A stretch of 64,000 bases of DNA from NCBI RefSeq assembly GCF_013387485.1, contig NZ_JABBXB010000003.1, positions 124,001 to 188,000 of the forward strand, read 5' to 3'. Shown here one piece after another: positions 55,889 through 64,000 of the stretch. The position numbers and the translations under genes were made by a program. Every line of letters starts with the position of its first letter. Within the stretch, counting starts at the first letter, position 1. Under the pieces are notes generated by a model, which made no database searches, had not been told where the DNA came from, and saw nothing but the letters and a program-made list of their open reading frames with translations. This DNA is from Stenotrophomonas sp. SAM-B. GTDB taxonomy: Bacteria; Pseudomonadota; Gammaproteobacteria; Xanthomonadales; Xanthomonadaceae.

Positions 55889-57928
55889 ATGAAGAACCGG
55901 GCTCCGGGCGCAGTGCGTCCGCTCAAGTATGTGTCGACGCTGCTGCTGGCCCTGGCCAGCAGTTCCGCCCTGGCCCTGGGCCTGGGCGATATCCGGGTGC
56001 TGTCCAAGCCGGGCCAGCCGCTGCTGGCCGAAATTCCCGTCATTTCCGCCGATCCGGCCGAGCTGGAGAACCTCCGTGTGGCGCTGGCCTCGCCGGCGAC
56101 CTTCGCCCGGGTCGGGCTGGAACGGCCGTCCGGTCTGGTCAGCGAGCTGCAGTTCGAGTTGACCCGCAATGCGCAGGGTCGCGCCGTGGTGCGCGTCAGC
56201 AGCCAGAGCTCGGTGGTGACCCCGTCGCTGAACTTCCTGATCGAAGCCGATTGGGGGCAGGGCCGTCTGATCCGTGAATATTCCGCCCTGGTGGACGCGC
56301 CCAACAGCGCGGCCGCCGTGGCCGAACCGGAGATCGTCGCCCCGGCGGGCGCGATGTCCAATGCCATCATCCGCGAGCCGGCACCGCCGGCTGCGCCTGT
56401 CGCCGCGTCGCCGCCGCGCCGTGCGGAGCCGGCAGCCACGCCGCGCCCGGCCGCACCTCGCGCTGCGCCCGCCGCACCGGCTGCCGCCGACGGCAGCGTC
56501 ACCGTGCAGCGGGGACAGACGCTGTCGCAGATCGCCGGTTCGCTGGCGCGCGAGCAGGGCATCAACCGCAACCAGGCAATGATCGCGCTGCTGCGGGCCA
56601 ATCCCGAAGCCTTCATCCGGGGCAACGTGAACCTGCTCAAGCAGGGCGCCGTGCTGCGCACGCCGGGCGCCGAGGGCGTGGCCGAGATCGATGCACAGCA
56701 GGCCGCGGCGATCGTCCGCGAGCACACCGCGCAATGGCGGCAGTCGCGCGCCGCCATCCCGCAACCGGCAGACAGTGGCGTCGCCGCTGCGCCGACACCT
56801 GCGACCGCGGCAGCGAGCCAGGGCGCGCGCCTGGAAATCGCGCCGGCCGTCGCCGCCGCCGGCACCACCGCAGGCACAACCACCGGCACCGCTGCCGGCA
56901 CCGAGGGCGACATGCTGGGTAACGAACAACTGCGTCAGGCCAAGGAAGACGTCGCCACCCGCGATGCCGAGATCCAGGAACTGCGCGAGCGCGTGGCCGA
57001 GCTGGAAAAGCTCAAGGCCCAGCAGCAGTCGCTGATCGCAATGAAGGACAACGATCTGGCCGCCGCGCAGCAGCGGCTGGAGCAGGCACCCGGGGCGCGC
57101 GACAGCGCCAGCGGTGGCTGGTACTGGCTGGGCCTGGTGGTGCTGCTGCTGGTGGTCGGAGGCTGGGCGCTGGTGCGCCGGCGCAAGCCATCGCCATTGC
57201 CGCCGCTGTCGCGTGATGGGCTCGATGGCGCCTCGCTGGCGGCGGCCGTGCCGGCCGTCGATCCTGCGGATACGCTGGCCGCGCAGCAGGAGGACGCGCA
57301 CCGCGCGCCTGACGAAGAGGCCATTGCAGAGACCGACGTCTACGCCGGGCTGCGTCGCGAGCCGGTCTTCGCGCGCGATGCTTCCCCGCACGAAACCGTC
57401 CCGCAGGACCGCATCGAGGATACGCGCTGGAGCACCTCCGCGACGGATGATGCGCCGGTGTTGCCGGAGGTCGAGGCAACCGCTGCGTCGGCCTACGGCA
57501 TCGACGCCGATGCCCAGCATGTAAACGTGGACGACGCGCTGTTCCGCGAACCGGCCCCGCTGATCGAGCCGCCGGCCCACGCGCTGGAAGCTGCGGCGCA
57601 GCCGTCGTTCCGCGGTGTGTTCGAGTTCCCGGACGAGTCGGTGACCGCCGAAGAACACGCTTCGGATGCGGGCGACGATCGCGCCGGCCACGATGCTGCG
57701 CCGGCCATCGCCAGCGGAGACGAGACCTCGGACGCCGCCGATCCGGCCGTCGACGAAGCGCCCATCGCGCCCATCGGCAGCCCCGGCCGTGATCGCCTGG
57801 AACTGGCCATCGCGTACCTGGACCTGGGGGATGCGGAAACCGCGCGCACTCTGCTGCATGAAGTGGCCGTCGGCGCCGATCCGCACAGCCAGGCCGAAGC
57901 GCGCGAACTGCTGGCGCGGCTGGGATGA
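55889..57928 (+). CDS. fimV: FimV-like peptidoglycan-binding polar protein
   Basis: A 679-residue inner-membrane protein. Signal peptide LLLALASSSALALG, then the FimV N-terminal domain (LGDIRVLSKPGQPLLAEIPV), an Ala/Pro-rich stretch, a LysM-like region (VTVQRGQTLSQIAGSLAREQ) , a coiled coil at about 345-400, one transmembrane helix near 410-430 (WYWLGLVVLLLVVGGWALV), an acidic cytoplasmic region and the conserved FimV C-terminal motif LAIAYLDLGDAETARTLLHEV. FimV organises type IV pili and twitching motility in Pseudomonas. Start ATG 55889. The TGA overlaps the next ATG (ATGA). Confidence 0.9.
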   Translation: MKNRAPGAVRPLKYVSTLLLALASSSALALGLGDIRVLSKPGQPLLAEIPVISADPAELENLRVALASPATFARVGLERPSGLVSELQFELTRNAQGRAVVRVSSQSSVVTPSLNFLIEADWGQGRLIREYSALVDAPNSAAAVAEPEIVAPAGAMSNAIIREPAPPAAPVAASPPRRAEPAATPRPAAPRAAPAAPAAADGSVTVQRGQTLSQIAGSLAREQGINRNQAMIALLRANPEAFIRGNVNLLKQGAVLRTPGAEGVAEIDAQQAAAIVREHTAQWRQSRAAIPQPADSGVAAAPTPATAAASQGARLEIAPAVAAAGTTAGTTTGTAAGTEGDMLGNEQLRQAKEDVATRDAEIQELRERVAELEKLKAQQQSLIAMKDNDLAAAQQRLEQAPGARDSASGGWYWLGLVVLLLVVGGWALVRRRKPSPLPPLSRDGLDGASLAAAVPAVDPADTLAAQQEDAHRAPDEEAIAETDVYAGLRREPVFARDASPHETVPQDRIEDTRWSTSATDDAPVLPEVEATAASAYGIDADAQHVNVDDALFREPAPLIEPPAHALEAAAQPSFRGVFEFPDESVTAEEHASDAGDDRAGHDAAPAIASGDETSDAADPAVDEAPIAPIGSPGRDRLELAIAYLDLGDAETARTLLHEVAVGADPHSQAEARELLARLG

Positions 57929-58308
57929 GCGACGCCCGCCCGGTAACAGTGCGGGAGCGTCGCCTGGACTACGTCGAGTTCGCCTCGCGCGATCCCGCCG
58001 CCAGCCGCCGCTTCTTCGAGCAGGTGTTCGGCTGGTCGTTCGTGGATTACGGGCTGGACTACACCGCCTTCGACGACGGCCGCTTCCAGGGCGGGTTCTT
58101 CCGTGCTGAGCCGCAGACCGCCTCCGCGGGTGGCGCACCCTTGCTGGTGATTTACGCCGACGACCTGCAGCCCATGCTCGAGGCCGTGCGGGCCCAGGGT
58201 GGGCAAGTGGTCAAGCCGGTGTTCGCCTTCCCGGGCGGCAGCCGGTTCCAGTTCCTGGAGCCCGGCGGCAACGAGCTGGCCGTGTGGTCCGAGCGCGACG
58301 CCGCCTGA
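57925..58308 (+). CDS. VOC-family protein (glyoxalase/bleomycin-resistance fold)
   Basis: A 127-residue protein: [20 protein letters not shown] opens the first beta-alpha-beta-beta-beta unit, and [20 protein letters not shown] closes the second with the usual metal-ligand Glu. His and Glu positions typical of metal binding are only partly present, so activity is uncertain. Coupled to fimV by ATGA overlap; truA follows 50 bp later. No function is proposed. Confidence 0.85.
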   Translation: MSDARPVTVRERRLDYVEFASRDPAASRRFFEQVFGWSFVDYGLDYTAFDDGRFQGGFFRAEPQTASAGGAPLLVIYADDLQPMLEAVRAQGGQVVKPVFAFPGGSRFQFLEPGGNELAVWSERDAA

Positions 58309-58358
58309 TGCACTACCCGGCGCCCGCGCCGGTTCCCCCGAAAACACAGAGGTTCACC

Positions 58359-59132
58359 ATGCGCTACGCACTGGGCGTGGAATACGACGGCAGCGAATTC
58401 AAAGGCTGGCAGCAGCTCGGTGAGAGTGGCTGTCCCAGCGTGCAGGCCAGCCTGCAGGACGCGTTGTCCTCGGTGGCCAATGCGCCGATCCAGGTCGTGT
58501 GTGCCGGGCGTACCGATGCTGGCGTCCACGGCGAATGCCAGGTCGTGCACTTCGATACCGATGTCGTGCGAGATCCACGCAGCTGGATGCTGGGGACCAC
58601 CACCCGCCTGCCACGCTCCATTGCAGTGCGCTGGTGCGTGCCGGTGGCCGACGAGTTTCATGCGCGTTTCGCCGCGCGTGCACGCCGCTACCGTTATCGC
58701 CTGCTCAATCGCCAGGTCCGCCCGGCGCTGTACAGGCAGACCCTGAGCTGGGAGCGCCGGCCGCTGGATGCCGGGCTGATGCACGCGGCCGGTCAGGCCC
58801 TGCTCGGCGAGAACGACTTCAGTGCCTTCCGGAGTGTGCAGTGCGAGGCCCTGCACGCGCGCCGGAACATGCAGTCGCTCTCGGTGACCCGTCAGGGCGA
58901 GGTGGTGGAGGTCGCCGTTCAGGCCAATGCATTCCTTCATCACATGGTGCGCAATATCGTCGGTTCATTGATCCTGGTCGGCTGTGGTGAGCAGCCGGTC
59001 GCGTGGATGGGGCAACTGCTGGCCGGGCGCGACCGCACCGTGGCCGGTCCGACCGCTCCGCCACAGGGATTGGTCTTCGTTGGTCCCCTGTACCCCGACA
59101 ACTGGCAGCTGCCTGCCGAGGTCACCTTATGA
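58359..59132 (+). CDS. truA: tRNA pseudouridine synthase A
   Basis: A 257-residue enzyme that makes pseudouridine at positions 38-40 of tRNAs. Catalytic Asp53 lies in [27 protein letters not shown] and [11 protein letters not shown] are conserved TruA motifs. Start ATG 58359 ([20 protein letters not shown]) follows CAGAGG. The TGA overlaps trpF's ATG (TATGA). Confidence 0.95.
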   Translation: MRYALGVEYDGSEFKGWQQLGESGCPSVQASLQDALSSVANAPIQVVCAGRTDAGVHGECQVVHFDTDVVRDPRSWMLGTTTRLPRSIAVRWCVPVADEFHARFAARARRYRYRLLNRQVRPALYRQTLSWERRPLDAGLMHAAGQALLGENDFSAFRSVQCEALHARRNMQSLSVTRQGEVVEVAVQANAFLHHMVRNIVGSLILVGCGEQPVAWMGQLLAGRDRTVAGPTAPPQGLVFVGPLYPDNWQLPAEVTL

Positions 59133-59785
59133 GCCGCTCCTTCTACCGCACCCGTATCAAGTTCTGCGGCATGACCCGTGCCGGCGACGTGCGCCTGGCC
59201 GGCGAACTCGGCGTGGACGCGGTCGGTTTCATCTTCGCCCGCGAGAGCAGGCGCCGGGTCGCGCCGGCCGAGGCCCGGGCCATGCGCCAGGCGATCGCGC
59301 CGATGGTCGACGTGGTGGCCCTGTTCCGCGACAACAGCAAGGAAGAGGTGCGCGAGGTGCTGCGCACCGTGCGGCCGACCCTGCTGCAGTTCCATGGCGA
59401 GGAAGATGAATCGTTCTGCCGCAGCTTCAACATGCCGTACCTGAAGGCCGTGGCCATGGGCGGCAAGGACGAGGTCAATGCCCGCCAGCTGCAGCTGCGT
59501 TTCCCGAGCGCGGCCGGCTTCCTGTTCGACAGCCATGCGCCCGGCGGTGGCGGCGGAACCGGCGTGGCCTTCGACTGGACCCGCCTGCCGACCGGCCTGC
59601 ATCGGCCGTTCCTGCTGGCCGGCGGGATCACCCCGGACAACGTGTTCGACGCGATCGTGGCGACCCTGCCGTGGGGCGTGGATGTGTCCAGCGGCATCGA
59701 ATCCGAGCCGGGCATCAAGGACGGCTACAAGATGCGCAAGTTCGTGGAAGAAGTCCGCCGCGCCGATTGCCACGAAGCAGATTGA
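59129..59785 (+). CDS. trpF: Phosphoribosylanthranilate isomerase
   Basis: A 218-residue TIM-barrel enzyme for step three of tryptophan synthesis. Catalytic Cys13 in [25 protein letters not shown], and [14 protein letters not shown] with the catalytic Asp are in place. The gene is separated from trpB by the divergent LysR regulator but in the same strand and pathway. Start ATG 59129 gives the usual N-terminus. Confidence 0.94.
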   Translation: MSRSFYRTRIKFCGMTRAGDVRLAGELGVDAVGFIFARESRRRVAPAEARAMRQAIAPMVDVVALFRDNSKEEVREVLRTVRPTLLQFHGEEDESFCRSFNMPYLKAVAMGGKDEVNARQLQLRFPSAAGFLFDSHAPGGGGGTGVAFDWTRLPTGLHRPFLLAGGITPDNVFDAIVATLPWGVDVSSGIESEPGIKDGYKMRKFVEEVRRADCHEAD

Positions 59786-59801
59786 TCAGCTTGTCCAGCG
59801 G

Positions 59802-59826
59802 GTAGGCCACGACCGTTGGTCGTGGC
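59802..59826 (+). repeat. SMAG-type repeat between trpF and LysR gene
   Basis: GTAG (59802-59805) followed by GCCACGACC / GGTCGTGGC with a 3-base loop; the element ends 5 bp before the stop codon of the LysR gene. Confidence 0.75.
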
Positions 59827-59830
59827 GCAC

Positions 59831-60721
59831 TCATCCTGTCAACTGCGCCTGCAGCCACCCGGCCAGCGCATCCACCCGCGGATCCGCCACCCCCTCCGGC
59901 GTGGCCAGCACCCAGAAGCCCCCGGTGGCGCCAAATCCCCACGGTGCCAGCACCCGGCCGGCCGCCAGCTCATCGGCCACAAGCGGCTCCGGCGCGATCG
60001 CCACGCCGAGCCCGGCGACGGCCGCTTCCAGCAGGTAGTACAGATGTTCAAAGCCGCTGCCCAACTGCAACTGCGCAGGTTCCAACCCATGCGACAGCGC
60101 CCACGCGGGCCACGCCTGCGGGCGTGAGGTGGTGTGCAGCAGCGGTTCGCCCAGCAGCGCGGAAGGCGGTTGATGCCGCAGCCTTGCCGCGGCCGGGTGT
60201 TGTGGACTGACCACCACGCCCACACGCTCCGGCGCCAGCTCCCGCACCTGCCAGCCGCGCGGCCACGGTGGCTGGGCCAGCAGCAGGACTGCATCCAGAC
60301 CCTGCTGTTCGGCGGTGAAGCTGCCGTCCTGCGCGGACCAGTGCAGCGGCAGCTGGGGCAGGGCAGTCTGCAGGGCCTGCAGGCGCGGGATCATCCAGCG
60401 CGCCAGGATGCTGCCGCTGCAGCCGAGCACCAGCGCTTCGGGTCGCTGTTGGCGCTTGAGGGCCACCACCGCCTCGCGGATCTGCTCGAAGGCGCCCTCG
60501 CAGGCGGCCTGCAGATCCTCGCCGGCGCGGGTCAGGCGCAGCCCACGGCCTTCGCGCTGGAACAGCACGACGCCCAGGTGTTCCTCCAGCAGGCGCAGCT
60601 GGCGGCTGATCGCGCCGTGGGTGACATGCAGGGCGTCGGCGGCCCGACCGACGCCGCCCAGGCGGGCGGCCGCCTCGAAGCTGCGCAGGGCATTGAGCGG
60701 GGGCAACGGTCCGTCGGTCAT
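59831..60721 (-). CDS. LysR-family regulator, TrpI/GcvA-like
   Basis: A 296-residue regulator: winged helix-turn-helix at residues 1-65 (LNALRSFEAAARLGGVGRAA, ADALHVTHGAISRQLRLLEE), then the two-lobed effector-binding domain. It is divergent from trpB with about 95 bp between starts. In Pseudomonas the LysR protein TrpI sits divergent to trpBA and activates it with indoleglycerol phosphate; the arrangement here is the same, so a TrpI-like role is inferred. The intergenic palindrome CCTGTCATGACAGG is a candidate site. Confidence 0.85.
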   Translation of the reverse strand: MTDGPLPPLNALRSFEAAARLGGVGRAADALHVTHGAISRQLRLLEEHLGVVLFQREGRGLRLTRAGEDLQAACEGAFEQIREAVVALKRQQRPEALVLGCSGSILARWMIPRLQALQTALPQLPLHWSAQDGSFTAEQQGLDAVLLLAQPPWPRGWQVRELAPERVGVVVSPQHPAAARLRHQPPSALLGEPLLHTTSRPQAWPAWALSHGLEPAQLQLGSGFEHLYYLLEAAVAGLGVAIAPEPLVADELAAGRVLAPWGFGATGGFWVLATPEGVADPRVDALAGWLQAQLTG

Positions 60722-60730
60722 GTGAGTTTT

Positions 60731-60776
60731 CCTGACAGGTCGTGGCAGATATTATCGATATTCCTGTCATGACAGG
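60731..60776. promoter_or_regulatory. Candidate LysR operator between regulator and trpB
   Basis: A perfect 14-bp palindrome CCTGTCATGACAGG (60763-60776) and a related half-site CCTGACAGG (60731-60739) flank an AT-rich ATATTATCGATATT. A TTAAAT box (60781-60786) directly follows and may be the trpB -10. Binding is inferred. Confidence 0.55.
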
Positions 60777-60816
60777 TGCGTTAAATTGGCAGCCTGTCTC
60801 CACCGGTTGTCGCGCT

Positions 60817-62039
<1,223 letters not shown>

Positions 62040-62043
<4 letters not shown>

Positions 62044-62738
62044 ATCCGCTGCTGCGCCAGGGAAGTGCGCTGCTGATGGTGGTCGGCCTGACCGGATGCA
62101 CGCCGCCGGATCCGCCGGTGTTGCCGGCCCCTGCGGCACCGCTGGGTGCGGTGGCGCCGGCACGCGAAGAGGCCAGCAATGACGATGACATCGCCAACCG
62201 TCCGATCGAGGACGCGCCGGCTGGGCCACCGGCCGCCGAGGCAGGCGTGGCGGACGACGCCGTGCCGTCGGTGGTCTCGGTCGCGCTGGATCATGCGGGC
62301 GATGTCGTGGTCGGGCAGCGGTTCACCGAGCTCGCCGCCGATGGCCCCTGGCATTCGGCCGGCCTGAGCGAGGGCGAGCCCGCGGGCGCCTGCGAGTATT
62401 ACGAGCGGGGCAACCTGCCCGAAGGCGTGTCGATGATGGTCGAGGACGACCATGTGCAGCGCTTCGAGCTGGCCCCGATCGAAGATTCCTACGAAGCCAT
62501 CACCCAGCCCGGGCCGTTCGGCCTGCGCCTGGGCATGACCCGTGACGAGGCGCTCCAGCGGCTGCCGCCCGGCAGTACGCGCGCACCGCACGCCTATGAC
62601 CCGGAAACGGGCGAGTACCTGACCTGGCAGGACCCCGGTTCGGATCTGGCGATCCGGCTGGAAATCCTCGACGGGGTGATATCGAAGCTGTACTGGGGCG
62701 CCAGTGGCGCTGTTGAACTGATTGAAGGATGTGCCTGA
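62040..62738 (+). CDS. Lipoprotein of unknown function between trpB and trpA
   Basis: A 232-residue lipoprotein (GTG start overlapping the trpB stop; lipobox VGLTGC with Cys20), a long Ala/Pro-rich spacer, then a folded part with [28 protein letters not shown] and [17 protein letters not shown]. The last segment resembles SmpA/BamE-like repeat motifs (GMTxxEAL) but I cannot assign the family. Its place inside a trp operon is odd for a surface protein; it is probably co-transcribed and coupled, with trpA starting 2 bp after its stop. Confidence 0.75.
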
Positions 62739-62739
62739 G

Positions 62740-63552
62740 ATGTCCGTGGACCGTATCGATGCCTGTTTTGCCCGCCTGCGCGCTGAGCGTCGCAAGGCGC
62801 TGATTCCCTTCATCACCGCCGGTGATCCGGGCCTGGATGCCACCGTGCCGGTGATGCACGCACTCGCCGCCGCCGGCGCGGACGTGATCGAACTCGGGGT
62901 GCCGTTCTCCGACCCGATGGCCGACGGCCCGACCATCCAGCGCAGCTCCGAACGCGCGCTGGCGCGTGGGGCAGGGCTGCGCTATGTGCTGGAGACCGTC
63001 GCCGCGTTCCGCAAGGCCGACGCCACCACGCCGGTGGTGCTGATGGGCTACCTCAACCCGATCGAGATCCATGGCACGGCCCGCTTCGCGCAGTCCGCCA
63101 TCGCCGCCGGCGTGGACGGCATCCTGCTGGTCGACCTGCCGCCGGAGGAAGCCGCCGAAACCCGCGAGATCTTCACCGCCGCCGGCCTGGCGCTGATCCT
63201 GCTGGCCTCGCCGACCACGGTCGATGTGCGCCTGGATGCGCTGTCCGCGATGGCACAGGGCTATCTGTACTACGTCAGTTTCGCCGGCGTGACCGGGGCG
63301 TCGGATCGTCTGGACAGCAGTGCCGCCAGTGCCCGCCTGCGCGACCTGCGCAGCCGTTCGGCGGTGCCGGTGGTGGCCGGCTTCGGCATCAAGGATGCGG
63401 CCAGTGCCGCAGCGATGGCCGTGGAGGCCGACGGCGTGGTGGTTGGCAGCGCGCTGGTGGCTGCGTTGGGCGAGGCCCCCGATGCCACGGCCGCTGCACA
63501 GGCCGCGCAGGCATTCCTCACGCCGCTGCGACGCGCACTCGACGCCGCCTGA
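62740..63552 (+). CDS. trpA: Tryptophan synthase alpha subunit
   Basis: A 270-residue TIM-barrel subunit that cleaves indoleglycerol phosphate. Catalytic Glu51 and Asp62 lie in VIELGVPFSDPMADGPTIQR; YYVSFAGVTGAS and GFGIKDAASAAAM line the phosphate site. Start ATG 62740 follows GAAGGAT. Completes the trpB-lipoprotein-trpA unit; accD follows 137 bp later. Confidence 0.96.
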   Translation: MSVDRIDACFARLRAERRKALIPFITAGDPGLDATVPVMHALAAAGADVIELGVPFSDPMADGPTIQRSSERALARGAGLRYVLETVAAFRKADATTPVVLMGYLNPIEIHGTARFAQSAIAAGVDGILLVDLPPEEAAETREIFTAAGLALILLASPTTVDVRLDALSAMAQGYLYYVSFAGVTGASDRLDSSAASARLRDLRSRSAVPVVAGFGIKDAASAAAMAVEADGVVVGSALVAALGEAPDATAAAQAAQAFLTPLRRALDAA

Positions 63553-63589
63553 AGCACGCAAACGTACGTACCAGAATGGTTTAAGCCAG

Positions 63590-63612
63590 CCCCCCGGCAA
63601 CCGCCGGGGGTG
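63590..63612 (+). terminator. Hairpin downstream of trpA
   Basis: CCCCCGGC / GCCGGGGG with an AACC loop and no T-run; may be a weak terminator or processing site between trpA and accD. Confidence 0.4.
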
Positions 63613-63689
63613 CCCGAGCATGGAAACGGTGAGCTAGACTGTCCGCCTTTGCGGCCCCCGGGCCGCCCTGAACGGAAGTAGCATCCCGC

Positions 63690-64000
63690 ATGAGTTGGCT
63701 CAGCAAGTTGATGCCGTCTGGCATCCGCACCGACAACGTCCCCAGCAAGAAGCGCAGCGTCCCCGAGGGCCTGTGGGAGAAGTGCAGCAGCTGCGGCAGC
63801 GCGCTCTACCGTCCTGAGCTGGAAGAGAACCTGGAAGTCTGCCCCAAGTGTGGCCATCACATGGCCATCCGCGCGCGCGCGCGCCTGGCCGCGCTGTTCG
63901 ACGCGGACAGCACCACCGAGATCGGTGCGCGCCTGGGCCCGACGGACCTGCTCAAGTTCAAGGACCAGAAAAAGTACAGCGAGCGCATCAAGGCCTCGCA
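63690..64000 (+). CDS. accD: Acetyl-CoA carboxylase carboxyltransferase subunit beta (N-terminal part)
   Basis: The first 103 codons of AccD, running off the window. The zinc ribbon Cys4 is visible as CSSC (Cys32/Cys35) and CPKC (Cys51/Cys54) in the sequence EKCSSCGSALYRPELEENLE then VCPKCGHHMAIRARAR. It forms the carboxyltransferase with AccA. ATG 63690 with GGAAGTAG upstream. The trpA-accD neighbourhood is typical of many gammaproteobacteria. Confidence 0.95.
   Translation, partial: MSWLSKLMPSGIRTDNVPSKKRSVPEGLWEKCSSCGSALYRPELEENLEVCPKCGHHMAIRARARLAALFDADSTTEIGARLGPTDLLKFKDQKKYSERIKAS

Overview
The window is a chromosomal segment from a GC-rich gammaproteobacterium of the family Xanthomonadaceae, most likely Stenotrophomonas. 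Evidence: very high GC with sharp codon bias, several very large TonB-dependent receptors, the Xanthomonad-type order truA-trpF-trpB-lipoprotein-trpA-accD, and short GTAG-headed hairpin repeats of the SMAG type known from S. maltophilia (near 4.6, 41.7, 45.4, 49.8, 54.6 and 59.8 kb). The genus is an inference from these features. No rRNA, tRNA, insertion sequence, phage or CRISPR was seen.

Layout. 1-4.1 kb: end of a YhdP/AsmA-like gene, then tldD, yjgA (opposite strand) and pmbA, the TldD/TldE protease pair with ribosome-assembly factor YjgA. 4.2-11 kb: a small DUF4870 membrane protein, ispA-xseB, tilS, a lipoprotein alkaline phosphatase coupled to an exported protein of unknown function, and a dicarboxylate/amino-acid symporter. 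11.3-18.5 kb: the most interesting block, a six-gene operon matching Pseudomonas Fap functional-amyloid operons in order and architecture (small exported protein, minor repeat protein, Asn-rich major repeat protein, C39 peptidase, further repeat protein, coiled-coil plus beta-barrel porin). It is preceded by a near-consensus sigma-54 promoter and an upstream palindrome, and followed by a convergent sigma-54 activator with a degenerate receiver domain. 18.7-26 kb: two NlpC/P60 hydrolases, a SlyD-type isomerase, a DUF418 membrane protein, a remnant of a D-amino-acid dehydrogenase, glutathione reductase, an EamA transporter coupled to an alkyltransferase-like protein, and a rhomboid protease. 26-40 kb: two M13 metallopeptidases (one with a ruined active site) and three large TonB-dependent receptors, all on the minus strand and possibly working together in peptide scavenging. 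The receptors share a 22-bp upstream motif. 40-49.7 kb: housekeeping genes mrp, dcd, rimO, greB, a HerA-like ATPase, a LysM lytic transglycosylase and rraB, with small accessory genes. 49.8-64 kb: psd-sco, prmB-aroC-hydroxyacid dehydrogenase, asd-fimV-VOC-truA-trpF, a divergent LysR regulator facing trpB-lipoprotein-trpA, and the start of accD.

Many neighbours overlap by ATGA, GTGA or TAATG, so translational coupling is common. The region is mostly ordinary core genome. The accessory interest lies in the Fap-like operon with its regulatory circuit, the M13/TonB-receptor cluster and the hairpin repeats between genes.
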